Source: Thermotalea metallivorans | GTDB lineage: Bacteria > Bacillota > Clostridia > Peptostreptococcales > Thermotaleaceae | Direction of reading: 5' to 3' | NCBI RefSeq assembly: GCF_001562415.1 | Contig: NZ_LOEE01000028.1 | Location: forward strand, 62,001 to 126,000 | DNA: 64,000 nucleotides | Translations under genes and position numbers: made by a program | Notes under the pieces: model-generated | Seen by the model: the letters and a program-made list of their open reading frames with translations, nothing else | What the model was told of the DNA's origin: nothing | The model's database searches: none | Shown here: piece after piece, positions 1-7,969 of the stretch | Layout: the number at the start of each line of letters is the position of its first letter | Position numbering within the stretch: the first letter of the stretch is position 1

Positions 1-8
1 TTTTTTTT

Positions 9-16
9 CTCTCCTT
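9..16 (-). promoter_or_regulatory. Ribosome binding site of a gene starting just outside the window
   Basis: Read on the minus strand this is AAGGAGAG followed by eight A residues that reach position 1. That is a good Shine-Dalgarno at normal spacing, so the next gene of the iron-uptake operon should begin at or just beyond the left edge. By family habit it would be the ABC ATPase; this is inference. Confidence 0.5.
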
Positions 17-53
17 ATTCCAAGTGGTAGAATAAAATCTGTTTTTACGAAAA

Positions 54-1094
54 TTAACAATTTCTATTTTTGTAAAGCAGATAAATAAAAAAAGGTGCTC
101 CAATGGCGGAAGTAAAAACTCCGGCAGGGATATCTAGGGGGGAAAAGGCTGTTCTTCCTACTATATCCGCCAAAATCATCAAAAGGCTTCCAATGAGTGC
201 CGATACAGGCAGCAGCCCCCCAAAGGAAGGTCCTGCAAATTTTCTGCCGATATGGGGAGCGATCAAGCCGATGAAACCAACTGCACCTGCAATGGAAACG
301 GCTGATCCTGCGAGGACTACACTGATGCAAATAAGTACAAATCTTTGATATTGCACGTTGCTTCCCACACCCGTTGCAATCTCATCCCCCAATTCTTGTA
401 TATTGATATTGCGTGCATAAATAAAGGACGTAGGAATAAAAATCAGTGACCAAGGAAGCAAGGTAAACACATTTTTCCAAGTGGCCCCATAAACACTGCC
501 CGTTAGCCAAATGTATGCTTGATGTGCCGTGTGGCTTGGACTCAGAATAATCATCAAACTGGTCAAGGCTTTCATCATTGCAGCCATGCCAATCCCGATC
601 AGTACCAAGCGAATAGGTGTAACACCTTTGTTCCAAGATAAAAAGTATATGATCAAGGTAACCAATCCTCCTCCTAGCATAGCTGCAAGGGGTAGGTATT
701 GTATGCTTACTTTTCCTCCTAGAAAAACGATGAATCCAACAGCCGCTATGGAAGCTCCCCCGGTGATGCCGATAACGTCGGGAGAAGCCAAGGGGTTGCG
801 GATGATACCTTGCAAGATTGCCCCTGCCACTGCTAGAGAAGCACCGATGAGCGTGGAAATAATAAGCCTTGGCAAGCGGATAGACTGTATAACAAGGCGG
901 TTCATCTGTTCGCCTTTTCCTAAAAAGGCTTTCATTACCTCTATCGGGCTGATCTTGAAATCTCCCATTCCTATTCCCCCGATAAAAACGATCCCGGTAA
1001 GAACCATGAGTATTCCAATGGTGAATGCAATTTTCTTATTGATCAGAAAAGAAACCCTCCATCTCTCATTTCGAAAGACTATATATTGATTCAT
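54..1094 (-). CDS. Iron-siderophore ABC transporter permease, FecCD family
   Basis: A 346-residue polytopic membrane protein of the FecCD (BtuC-like) family, which forms half of the transmembrane channel of an iron(III)-siderophore importer. The family hallmarks are visible: an N-terminal hydrophobic helix, the block RLPRLIISTLIGASLAVAG around residue 70, NPLASPDVIGITGGA near residue 100, and the C-terminal SIAGAVGFIGLIAPHIGR segment that contacts the ATPase. The ATG overlaps the stop of the upstream permease (ATGA), so the two are translationally coupled and probably form a heterodimer. A ribosome binding site for another gene follows at the window edge. The substrate cannot be told from sequence. 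Confidence 0.93.
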   Translation of the reverse strand: MNQYIVFRNERWRVSFLINKKIAFTIGILMVLTGIVFIGGIGMGDFKISPIEVMKAFLGKGEQMNRLVIQSIRLPRLIISTLIGASLAVAGAILQGIIRNPLASPDVIGITGGASIAAVGFIVFLGGKVSIQYLPLAAMLGGGLVTLIIYFLSWNKGVTPIRLVLIGIGMAAMMKALTSLMIILSPSHTAHQAYIWLTGSVYGATWKNVFTLLPWSLIFIPTSFIYARNINIQELGDEIATGVGSNVQYQRFVLICISVVLAGSAVSIAGAVGFIGLIAPHIGRKFAGPSFGGLLPVSALIGSLLMILADIVGRTAFSPLDIPAGVFTSAIGAPFFIYLLYKNRNC

Positions 1095-2101
1095 GCCCTT
1101 GAAAACCTCCTTCGTGCAATATATACAAAGAATGGTGTGCCAATCATGGCTGTCATGATGCCCACGGGAACTTCCTTGGGGATAAGAACAAACCGTGCAC
1201 CGATATCGGCAAGGAGCAACAAAATAGCTCCCAATAAACCGCTGTAAGGGATCCGCCAGCGGTGATCCATACCTGCAAAAAAACGGGAAATATGGGGAAT
1301 AATAATGCCTACAAAGCTGATAGGACCAGCTACTGCCACAGAACTTCCCGCTAACAAAATCACTACAATGCCGGTTAGAAGTTTAACCAATGTAGTTTTC
1401 TGTCCCAATCCCTTTGCCACATCCTCACCCATGACGAGCAAATTTAAAGATTTTCCAAGGAGAAAAGCTGTTATCCATCCAATAGCCATATATGGGAGTA
1501 CGGCCATGAGCATATCTAAACCTCTTCCTTCTACAGAACCGGTTAACCAAAATAATATTTCATCCAATTCTTTTTCACTTAGCACTAATATTGCCTGGGT
1601 AAAAGATGAAAACAAAGCCGTTATTGCAGCACCGGCCAATACAATCTTCGCAGGTGTCAGTCCATCTCTTCCAATACTGCCTACAAAATATACAGCAACA
1701 GCAGCAACGGTTCCACCGAAAAAGGCAATCCATGTATATTCACTTAAAGCAGAAATAGAGAAAAACGAAGCAGAAAAGACAACAAAGAAGCAGGCACCGG
1801 CATTGATACCTAGTATATCTGGAGCAGCCAATGGATTTTTCGTTAAGGACTGCATCAATACACCGGCAATGGCAAGGCTTGCCCCAACTGCAGCAGCAAT
1901 GAGTGCTCGAGGAACACGCAAATTTCGGATAATGATATGTTCATTGGAACCATTAAAATTTGAATAGGATTCCATGATCATTTTCCAATCGGTTTTGGTA
2001 ATGCCGAACCGAATACTGGCTGAGATGCAAAGCAGGAGAAACATAACACCTGCGATTAGTCCAATTATTTTTGCAGACCTATTTGACAAAATGAAAACCA
2101 T
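1091..2101 (-). CDS. Iron-siderophore ABC transporter permease, FecCD family
   Basis: Second FecCD permease, 336 residues from the ATG at 2101 (a GTG lies one codon upstream at 2104; the AAGGAAG ribosome binding site is better spaced for the ATG). It shows RVPRALIAAAVGASLAIAG, NPLAAPDILGINAGA and VAGPISFVGIIIPHISR, the standard family blocks, and about nine to ten hydrophobic segments. It is the promoter-proximal gene of the minus-strand operon and overlaps the next permease by 4 nt. Transcription is expected from the minus-strand promoter at 2160-2188, whose -35 abuts a Fur-box match, so iron repression is likely. It is divergent from the binding lipoprotein, which presumably delivers ligand to this pair. 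Confidence 0.93.
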   Translation of the reverse strand: MVFILSNRSAKIIGLIAGVMFLLLCISASIRFGITKTDWKMIMESYSNFNGSNEHIIIRNLRVPRALIAAAVGASLAIAGVLMQSLTKNPLAAPDILGINAGACFFVVFSASFFSISALSEYTWIAFFGGTVAAVAVYFVGSIGRDGLTPAKIVLAGAAITALFSSFTQAILVLSEKELDEILFWLTGSVEGRGLDMLMAVLPYMAIGWITAFLLGKSLNLLVMGEDVAKGLGQKTTLVKLLTGIVVILLAGSSVAVAGPISFVGIIIPHISRFFAGMDHRWRIPYSGLLGAILLLLADIGARFVLIPKEVPVGIMTAMIGTPFFVYIARRRFSRA

Positions 2102-2159
2102 CACGATCTTCCTTTCAATAAAATTTACATCATTTCAAACTAGGAATCCTTTAATGCCC

Positions 2160-2188
2160 ATTATATAATAATTTGCCAATCAGGTCAA
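2160..2188 (-). promoter_or_regulatory. Sigma-A promoter of the FecCD operon
   Basis: On the minus strand TTGACC (2188-2183), a 17-nt spacer, then TATAAT (2165-2160). The Fur-box match at 2190-2208 sits directly against the -35 element. Confidence 0.7.
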
Positions 2189-2189
2189 T

Positions 2190-2208
2190 GATTTTGAAAA
2201 TCATTATC
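2190..2208. promoter_or_regulatory. Fur box 1
   Basis: GATTTTGAAAATCATTATC matches the 19-bp Fur consensus GATAATGATAATCATTATC at 16 of 19 positions. A perfect 9-1-9 palindrome, AATGATTTT-G-AAAATCATT, lies at 2187-2205. The site lies between the two divergent -35 elements and could repress both promoters. Confidence 0.72.
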
Positions 2209-2216
2209 AAAAACTA

Positions 2217-2246
2217 TTGACAATCAATTTCTTCGGATTATATAAT
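2217..2246 (+). promoter_or_regulatory. Sigma-A promoter of the siderophore-binding lipoprotein gene
   Basis: TTGACA at 2217-2222 and TATAAT at 2241-2246, both perfect hexamers with an 18-nt spacer. Fur boxes flank it on both sides (2190-2208 and 2271-2289). Confidence 0.72.
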
Positions 2247-2270
2247 AGATTTTGTAACAGGGTTTGAATT

Positions 2271-2289
2271 GATAATAATAATCATTACA
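2271..2289. promoter_or_regulatory. Fur box 2
   Basis: GATAATAATAATCATTACA matches the Fur consensus at 16 of 19 positions. It lies about 25 bp downstream of the plus-strand -10, so a bound repressor would block the start region of the lipoprotein transcript. The ribosome binding site AGGAGGT (2294-2300) follows immediately. Confidence 0.72.
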
Positions 2290-2306
2290 AAACAGGAGGT
2301 AAAAAA

Positions 2307-3290
2307 ATACTTTTTACAACATATCAAAAGAAAAAGCCCGTTCTTACTTTTGTTGCTCTTTTGCTTAGTCTCATATTCGTTGTAGCGGGGTGCAGCGGCC
2401 CACAGGAAAATAAGGCTGCATCATCGAAAAAGACGAATGAAGAGGGTAGAACAATTACCCATGCTATGGGGACTACGGAAGTGAAAGGAACACCTCAAAA
2501 AGTTGTAGTATTGGTAAACGGCATGGTTGATATTTCCCTGGCACTGGGAGCAAAGCCTGTGGGTGCAGTAAAGTCCTGGATAGGGGATCCTTGGTATGAC
2601 TATATCAAAGACCAAATGGAAGGCGTTGTCGTATTGGGAGATGAGACACAACCCAATTTGGAACTAATTGCATCACTGAAGCCGGATCTTATTTTGGGAA
2701 GCAAAATGCGTCATGAAGAAATATATGAACAGTTGAATGCTATTGCTCCTACCGTTATGTCTGAGGATGTATTCAATTGGAAAGCCAATCTAGCCCTTGT
2801 GGCAGAAGCTCTAAACAAAAAGGCAGAGGGCGATAAGATTATGGAAGATTGGAACAAGCGTGTGGAGGACTTTAAAAGCAAGTTAGGCGATAAGGCATCT
2901 ATGGAGGTTTCGCTGATACGCTTCAATCCTGATCATGCAAGAATCTATTATACAGGTTTTCCGGGATTAATAATTGAAGAAGTAGGTTTATCCAGACCGG
3001 AAGCCCAAAGAGTAAAAGATCAAAAAATCGCCCAATTGACAAAGGAAAGAATTCCTGAAATGGATGGAGATATCATATTTGATTTTACGGCAGATTGGAA
3101 AGGTGATGGAGAGGTATTTAAATTGCAAAAAGAATGGATGAATGATCCATTATGGAAAAACTTGAATGCCGTAAAGAATGATAAGGTTATTCGTGTAAAT
3201 GAGGTTTATTGGAACATGTCCGGTGGGGTCATGGCAGCCAATAAGATGTTAGATGATTTGTATAAATATATTTTGAATGAAGAGAAATAA
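2307..3290 (+). CDS. Iron-siderophore substrate-binding lipoprotein (possible ATA start)
   Basis: Extracellular ligand-binding component of the FecCD-type importer, similar in outline to FhuD/YclQ-like binding proteins: a lipoprotein signal peptide, then a periplasmic-binding fold with the TPQKVVVL entry strand, the Leu-Lys-Pro-Asp-Leu-Ile block around residue 115 and a C-terminal helix. Reading upstream from the first usual start (TTG 2361) the frame stays open and encodes KKKPVLTF plus a hydrophobic run ending in the lipobox VAGC. That signal peptide can only be made if translation begins before 2331. The only candidate is ATA at 2307, seven nt after AGGAGGT; no ATG, GTG or TTG lies between. 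With that start the protein has 327 residues and the lipidated Cys is residue 29. Either a rare AUA start, a mutated ATG or a base error. Confidence 0.88.
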   Translation: MLFTTYQKKKPVLTFVALLLSLIFVVAGCSGPQENKAASSKKTNEEGRTITHAMGTTEVKGTPQKVVVLVNGMVDISLALGAKPVGAVKSWIGDPWYDYIKDQMEGVVVLGDETQPNLELIASLKPDLILGSKMRHEEIYEQLNAIAPTVMSEDVFNWKANLALVAEALNKKAEGDKIMEDWNKRVEDFKSKLGDKASMEVSLIRFNPDHARIYYTGFPGLIIEEVGLSRPEAQRVKDQKIAQLTKERIPEMDGDIIFDFTADWKGDGEVFKLQKEWMNDPLWKNLNAVKNDKVIRVNEVYWNMSGGVMAANKMLDDLYKYILNEEK

Positions 3291-3318
3291 TAAAAACTAT
3301 AAATAATATATTTTTTTC

Positions 3319-3360
3319 AAAGCATTCCGGGTAAATATTAAAACTCTGGGATGCTTTTAT
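3319..3360 (+). terminator. Terminator after the binding-lipoprotein gene
   Basis: AAAGCATTCC pairs with GGGATGCTTT across an A/T-rich loop (one G-T pair), followed by TTTTATTG. It ends the iron-uptake transcript. Confidence 0.65.
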
Positions 3361-3566
3361 TGATTTGACAATCCAATAATACAAAAGAAAAGGCTGCAAC
3401 TATTTTGTCCAATATAGCTGAGGAAACGGTAAAATTATTAAGTATGGAATAAAGCCTACGGGGATGATCCTTATGGATGAAGGGAGTGGACAATGGGAAT
3501 GCTTAAAATCCAGGAACCAATCCATTTATGCTGCCATATAGTGGATATTAAGGAGGCGAGACATAA

Positions 3567-4640
3567 ATGGAATACGCAGTCATCATGTCCGGCGGAGTAG
3601 GATCCAGATTTTGGCCGAAAAGTCGAAAAAACAGACCCAAGCAGTTCTTAAGGACCGTAGGTGCCAAGACGATGATACAAACTACTGTAGACCGTATCAG
3701 CAAGATAGTACCTATGGATCGAATATATATCGTAACCAGCGGGCAGTATATTGATACCCTAGAGACACAGATTCCCGAGATACTTCCAGAAAATATCCTG
3801 ATTGAGCCTATGAACAGGGATACTGCCACATGCATAGGTTTGGCGGCAGTACACCTTCTAAAAAAAGATCCAGACGCAACAATGATTGTCCTTCCTTCTG
3901 ATCACTTGATATTCGACCAAGATAAATTTGAAGAAGTGATCAATGATGCTGTGGTGGTTGCCAGGGAGACCGGTTGTCTCATGACCATGGGCATTAAGCC
4001 CACCAGGCCTGAAACCGCCTATGGCTATATTGAGGCGGGAAAGTCCATAGATACTTATGATTGTCCGGTGTATGTGGCGAAAAGATTTATTGAAAAACCT
4101 AATAAAGTAAAGGCTATAGAATTTTTAAATAAAGGAACGTATCTATGGAACAGCGGTATGTTCGTATGGCAGGCATCCGTATTGATGGATGAGATAAAGC
4201 GATTTCTTCCCGATTTATATAGCAGTTTGATGAAAATCAGCGATGCCATCGGCACGAAAAGAGAGGCAAAGGTACTGGAAGAAGTATATCAGGAAATAGA
4301 CGGAATCTCCATCGACTACGGGATTATGGAAAGAAGTACCCGGGTCTATGTGATTGAGGCGGATTTCAAGTGGGATGATATCGGGAGCTGGACTGCCTTG
4401 GAAAGATTTTTTGAGAAGGATGCAAATGGAAATATTGTGAAGGCCTTAAATTCCAAAATTGATACCAGGGAATGCATTATCTTTGGAGAAGACCGCTTAA
4501 TTGCTACCATCGGGGTAAGCAATCTCATCATTGTGGATACGGGGGATGTGGTATTGGTATGTGACAAATCACGGGATCAGGATATTAAGGAGTTATTAAA
4601 GATTATTGTGGAGCAGCAGGAGCTGACAAAATTTATATAA
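3567..4640 (+). CDS. manC: Mannose-1-phosphate guanylyltransferase
   Basis: Nucleotidyltransferase that makes GDP-mannose from mannose-1-phosphate and GTP, in the cytoplasm. The N-terminal signature SGGVGSRFWPKSRKNRPKQF (residues about 9-28) is the GDP-mannose pyrophosphorylase pattern; the PSDH metal/nucleotide motif lies near residue 110 and FIEKP near residue 175. At 357 residues it is the short, monofunctional form without the C-terminal phosphomannose-isomerase cupin. The ATG has AAGGAGGCGAG upstream. Its neighbours are a GT4 glycosyltransferase on the other strand and a cluster of CotS-type spore coat genes, so GDP-mannose may feed a spore or cell surface glycan; this is inference from position. 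Confidence 0.92.
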   Translation: MEYAVIMSGGVGSRFWPKSRKNRPKQFLRTVGAKTMIQTTVDRISKIVPMDRIYIVTSGQYIDTLETQIPEILPENILIEPMNRDTATCIGLAAVHLLKKDPDATMIVLPSDHLIFDQDKFEEVINDAVVVARETGCLMTMGIKPTRPETAYGYIEAGKSIDTYDCPVYVAKRFIEKPNKVKAIEFLNKGTYLWNSGMFVWQASVLMDEIKRFLPDLYSSLMKISDAIGTKREAKVLEEVYQEIDGISIDYGIMERSTRVYVIEADFKWDDIGSWTALERFFEKDANGNIVKALNSKIDTRECIIFGEDRLIATIGVSNLIIVDTGDVVLVCDKSRDQDIKELLKIIVEQQELTKFI

Positions 4641-4674
4641 ATTATATGTATTATATGTAAAAATGAAAGGATAT

Positions 4675-4725
4675 ACGACAACAAAATCAGCAGCGGCAGG
4701 TTTCCGCTGCTGATTTTGTTGTCGT
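4675..4725. terminator. Perfect 22-bp hairpin downstream of manC
   Basis: Arms at 4675-4696 and 4704-4725 are perfectly complementary over 22 bp around a 7-nt loop. No long T tract follows on either strand, but the second arm itself is T-rich (GATTTTGTTG), so it probably ends manC transcription. It may act in both directions. Confidence 0.6.
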
Positions 4726-4743
4726 GAGGTGGAGGAGGTTCGT

Positions 4744-4857
4744 TCATTGCTGAGCTTCTATATAATTGGAGGCAGGTTCTTGATCCAAATCTTCTTTTGT
4801 ATCGATAGAAAAATATATGAGAACACATAAGAGAATAAGCAACATTTCCATATCCAT
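4744..4857 (-). CDS. Possible 37-residue membrane peptide
   Basis: A short open frame starting at ATG 4857, preceded by GGTGGTG, encodes a peptide that begins MDMEMLLILLCVLIYFSI, a plausible single membrane helix, followed by an acidic tail ending in AQQ. It lies in an otherwise empty gap between two convergent genes. No family is recognised, and the ribosome binding site is weak. It could equally be chance. Confidence 0.25.
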   Translation of the reverse strand: MDMEMLLILLCVLIYFSIDTKEDLDQEPASNYIEAQQ

Positions 4858-4985
4858 CACCACCATAGATATTGTAAATCTATTATAGCATGAAAATATT
4901 CTAAAAAATGGAATGTAATGATATTGTAAAATAAATGTAATTTCTGTAATAGGCGGAAATTTTTTAAGGTAGTCCTACAGTCTTT

Positions 4986-6107
4986 TTATACTTTTAATAA
5001 TGCTTCATAGACTTTTAATGTATTTTTTGCTGTGTTCTCCCAGGAAAATTGTGAGGCTCTTTTGAGTCCCTTGACAATGAGTTCCATAGAAAGCTTTTTG
5101 TCCTCCAACACTTGGACTATGGCTTCTGTCAATGCATCTATATCATAGGGATTGATCAAAAGTGCTGCATCATCCACCACTTCAGGGATAGAAGTCAAAT
5201 TAGAAGTGATGGTAGGACATCCGCAGGACATGGCCTCTAAAGGAGGCAAGCCAAATCCCTCATAGATGGAAGGATAAACAAACAAAGAGGCGGCATTGTA
5301 AAAATAGGGCAAATGACTATAAGGGGCAAAACCGGTAAAGATCACCCGGTTCTTTATGCCAAGCTGTTCGATGGTGGAGACGATTTGGCCATGGGAATCC
5401 TTGGGGGCACCTACAATCACCAGGTCATAAATGCCCTTCAGTCTTTTCAGACTTTGATGATAGGCGCGGATGAGTCCCAGGATATTTTTTCTGGGGCTAA
5501 ACCCTCCTAGATACAGTATAAATTCCCGGTCAACACCGTAGATATTTTTTATGAAATTTTTTGCTTCCATATGGTTGATAGGACGATAAATGTCATCGGC
5601 TGCTAGGGGAGTGACTACAATCTTCTTGTCAGGCACGCCAAAATAGCTGATAATATCTTGTTTGGAGTATTCTGATACGGTAATGATAATATCGGCGTTT
5701 TCAATAATAGAAGGCATCTCTTGTATGAATCTTTCTCGGTAGCTGTAACCTACGGTTTCGGGCAGTATATAGGGGATGAGATCGTGGACGGTGACAACAT
5801 ACTTGCAGAATTTTTCCTTTGGCAAGCCGATACCGTTTTGAGGAATATGAAAAAGCTGAGCTTTGCTTTTTTTGACATGATGGGGGATATAGTCATAGGT
5901 CCAAAAGGTCTTATTTTTTGTTCCCACCAAATGGACATGAATGTTGTGAAAGCCGTTGAACCGGTCATAGCCTTCCCCAGGCCAAAAGAATAAATATTGA
6001 TTTTTTCGATCCAGGTTCATGATATTTTTCATCAGCTGGTGGGTATAGGTACCGATCCCTGTACCTGCATAGAGTTTTGCCCCTCGGGTATCTATACTGA
6101 TCAACAT
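4986..6107 (-). CDS. Glycosyltransferase family 4 (GT-B fold)
   Basis: A 373-residue GT1/GT4-type transferase that moves a sugar from a nucleotide-sugar donor. An N-terminal Rossmann half begins with GAKLYAGTGIGTYTHQLM (acceptor side). The donor half has LYLGGFSPRKNILGLI near residue 195 and the EX7E-type block YEGFGLPPLEAMSCGCP near residue 285. The ATG at 6107 has a GGAGGAGAG ribosome binding site. It points toward manC on the opposite strand, which suggests GDP-mannose as a possible donor; the specificity is not visible in the sequence. No signal peptide, so it acts at the inner face of the membrane. Confidence 0.9.
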   Translation of the reverse strand: MLISIDTRGAKLYAGTGIGTYTHQLMKNIMNLDRKNQYLFFWPGEGYDRFNGFHNIHVHLVGTKNKTFWTYDYIPHHVKKSKAQLFHIPQNGIGLPKEKFCKYVVTVHDLIPYILPETVGYSYRERFIQEMPSIIENADIIITVSEYSKQDIISYFGVPDKKIVVTPLAADDIYRPINHMEAKNFIKNIYGVDREFILYLGGFSPRKNILGLIRAYHQSLKRLKGIYDLVIVGAPKDSHGQIVSTIEQLGIKNRVIFTGFAPYSHLPYFYNAASLFVYPSIYEGFGLPPLEAMSCGCPTITSNLTSIPEVVDDAALLINPYDIDALTEAIVQVLEDKKLSMELIVKGLKRASQFSWENTAKNTLKVYEALLKV

Positions 6108-6179
6108 AACTATCTCTCCTCCCTATGTAAACAGATAAGGAATTTGAAAATTTCGGATTTTAGAAACTATCACATATTA

Positions 6180-6330
6180 CCGATCACCTGACTGCCAGTA
6201 GTTACCAGATACCAGTTTCCAGTCATGAGTTGGAAGTTGTAAGTTGTAAGCTACTGTCAAGGATGAACCCCCATGGGCTAACTGGTAACGGCTATCAGCC
6301 AGCGGCCAGCAGTTAGCCGCCACAACCTTG
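6180..6330. repeat. Degenerate intergenic word-repeat tract
   Basis: A non-coding tract built from short related words: GCCAGTAGTTACCAG, ATACCAGTTTCCAG, GTTGTAAGTTGTAAG, GGGCTAACTGGTAAC, GCCAGCAGTTAGCCG. The same vocabulary recurs near 10565, 11855, 13925, 17390, 17550, 20565, 41435, 46265 and 53225. Confidence 0.6.
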
Positions 6331-6444
6331 TCAAAAACAGAACCATTCGGTTTAGCAGTTGGTTTTCGATATACAAATGAAATTCCAAAGTTTGATATAT
6401 ATCATCATATTCACCCATCCGTCCGATGGTTACTTCCTCCGGTA

Positions 6445-6471
6445 ACACTTTCCTACTCCTGTCATATAATA
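6445..6471 (+). promoter_or_regulatory. Possible sigma-K promoter of the CotS operon
   Basis: AC, a 16-nt gap, then CATATAATA, which fits the late mother-cell pattern AC-N16/17-CATANNNTA. It ends about 30 bp before the first CotS gene, where a coat gene promoter would be expected. Short consensus, so chance is possible. Confidence 0.35.
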
Positions 6472-6503
6472 CAATAGGACTTTGATATCGGAGTGTGTTG
6501 CGG

Positions 6504-7514
6504 ATGGGAGAGGCTTGGATTTCATACTGCGATTTGAAGGAACTCATCGCCCAAAACTACCACATAAAGGTATATGATTGGGAGGAAAACAAAAGAGTAC
6601 TCAAATTGCTTACCGATGACGGCGTAAAACTGCTGAAAAAGGTAAATGCTTCCTATGATCGATATTTGTTTATGGTAGAAGCCATGGCCCATGGGCGTAA
6701 TCATGGATTTCATTATATTCCCCAGATTATGGAGACAAAGGATGGGAAAATGGGCATTGTGCAAGATAAAGGCGTTCTGATGGTGGGACAGTGGATTCAT
6801 GGCAGGGAAGCCAATTATGACGATTTTTTTGATCTGGAGTTGACTGTTACAGCTTTGGCGCGATTTCATCAAGCAGCCAAAGGATTTGAACCCAGCGAAA
6901 AGGCAACCCCAAGAATATTATGGGGAAAATGGATAGAAAATTTCCAAAGGCGATGTGGGGAAATGTTGATGTTTAAGGAGATAGCCTTGGGCAAGGAAGT
7001 CAAGAACGATTTCGATGAAAAAATTATCCGTTACACGGATTATTTCTATGACTGGGGGACAAAGGCCATTCGCCACTTGACAAAGACAGAATATTTTCGG
7101 TTGGCGGAGGAGAGTCGGCGGCAGAAAACCTTTTGTCACCATGACATGGCCCATCATAACGTACTGATCACAGAGGACGATATCGTATATCTCATCGATT
7201 TTGACTACTGTATCTTTGATATGACCATTCATGATTTGGCCAGCTTCCTCATACGCAATATGCGATATGGCAACTGGTCTTTAGAGAAAGCATATTTTAT
7301 ATGGAATACCTATAACCGGGAAAAAACAGTTCTAGGAGAAGAAATCGGAGTGATCAAAGCCTTCATGGAATTTCCCCAGGAATTTTGGCAGATCGGACTC
7401 CAATATTATGTGGAGAAACAGCCTTGGGAGGAAGAAGTATTTCATAGAAGATTAAACCGGATTTTAGAGGATATACCGATGCGAGAGGTTTTCATGAAAA
7501 AATTTTTGGCATAA
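6504..7514 (+). CDS. CotS-family spore coat kinase-fold protein
   Basis: A 336-residue member of the CotS/YtaA/YutH group, which has the aminoglycoside-phosphotransferase fold. The catalytic loop FCHHDMAHHNVL (H-x-D-x4-N, about residue 214) and the metal motif LIDFDY (about residue 230) are intact, so phosphotransfer is possible; the substrate is unknown. The WIHGREANYDDFFDLELTV block and the AKGFEPSEKA segment are typical of this group. It is first in a tight four-gene operon (16 nt to the next gene). GTG 6495 and TTG 6498 are alternative starts; the ribosome binding site GGAG at 6490 does not decide clearly. In Bacillus, CotS is assembled into the spore coat late in sporulation. Confidence 0.85.
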   Translation: MGEAWISYCDLKELIAQNYHIKVYDWEENKRVLKLLTDDGVKLLKKVNASYDRYLFMVEAMAHGRNHGFHYIPQIMETKDGKMGIVQDKGVLMVGQWIHGREANYDDFFDLELTVTALARFHQAAKGFEPSEKATPRILWGKWIENFQRRCGEMLMFKEIALGKEVKNDFDEKIIRYTDYFYDWGTKAIRHLTKTEYFRLAEESRRQKTFCHHDMAHHNVLITEDDIVYLIDFDYCIFDMTIHDLASFLIRNMRYGNWSLEKAYFIWNTYNREKTVLGEEIGVIKAFMEFPQEFWQIGLQYYVEKQPWEEEVFHRRLNRILEDIPMREVFMKKFLA

Positions 7515-7529
7515 AGGAGAGAAGGAATT

Positions 7530-7952
7530 ATGGAAGAGGGAAACCGAAGGATTCTTCGAATATCCGACATCGAAGAGTATCATAAGAAGTGGATGGAAGA
7601 ATTGGACTTTATTCTGGATTCCATCCATCTTATGTCAGAAGAAGATAAAGCTGCAATTCAAACGTATATGGCAAGTGCCATCGATGATATAGAAATTGGC
7701 GATGATATAGAAAAAGATTCATATTTCAGGCAGGGCGAGCTGGAAACCTACGAGGAGAAAATAAAGGCCACAAAACAGGAGATCAAATACCTAAAAAAGC
7801 TAAGGAAAAAGAAGGAAGAGCTGGAGGAAAAAAAAACAAAAAGGTATAAAATCCTTAGAAAACTATATAAGGAAGGTAGATTGGATCCTGAATTGGAGGA
7901 TGAATACAGGAAATTAAGGCAAGAGATCAAATATAGAAAAACCACTGACTAA
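7530..7952 (+). CDS. Coiled-coil protein of the CotS operon
   Basis: A 140-residue, highly charged protein with no signal peptide and no recognised family. The N-terminal 65 residues look globular and acidic; residues about 70-140 form a Lys/Glu-rich heptad stretch (QEIKYLKKLRKKKEELEEKK) that should be a coiled coil. It begins 16 nt after the first CotS gene with a good AAAGGAGAGAAGG ribosome binding site and ends 18 nt before the next, so it is co-transcribed with three kinase-fold proteins. A structural or scaffold role in the coat is a reasonable inference only. Confidence 0.75.
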   Translation: MEEGNRRILRISDIEEYHKKWMEELDFILDSIHLMSEEDKAAIQTYMASAIDDIEIGDDIEKDSYFRQGELETYEEKIKATKQEIKYLKKLRKKKEELEEKKTKRYKILRKLYKEGRLDPELEDEYRKLRQEIKYRKTTD

Positions 7953-7969
7953 AGGAGGGAAAATAAAAA

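Noticed and set aside
4577-4828. 83-codon minus-strand frame in the gap after manC
   Set aside because: It runs through the 22-bp hairpin and the end of manC; composition is unlike a protein.
6180-6330. CRISPR array or tandem minisatellite
   Set aside because: The words vary in length, order and orientation, and there are no regular repeat-spacer units or cas genes.
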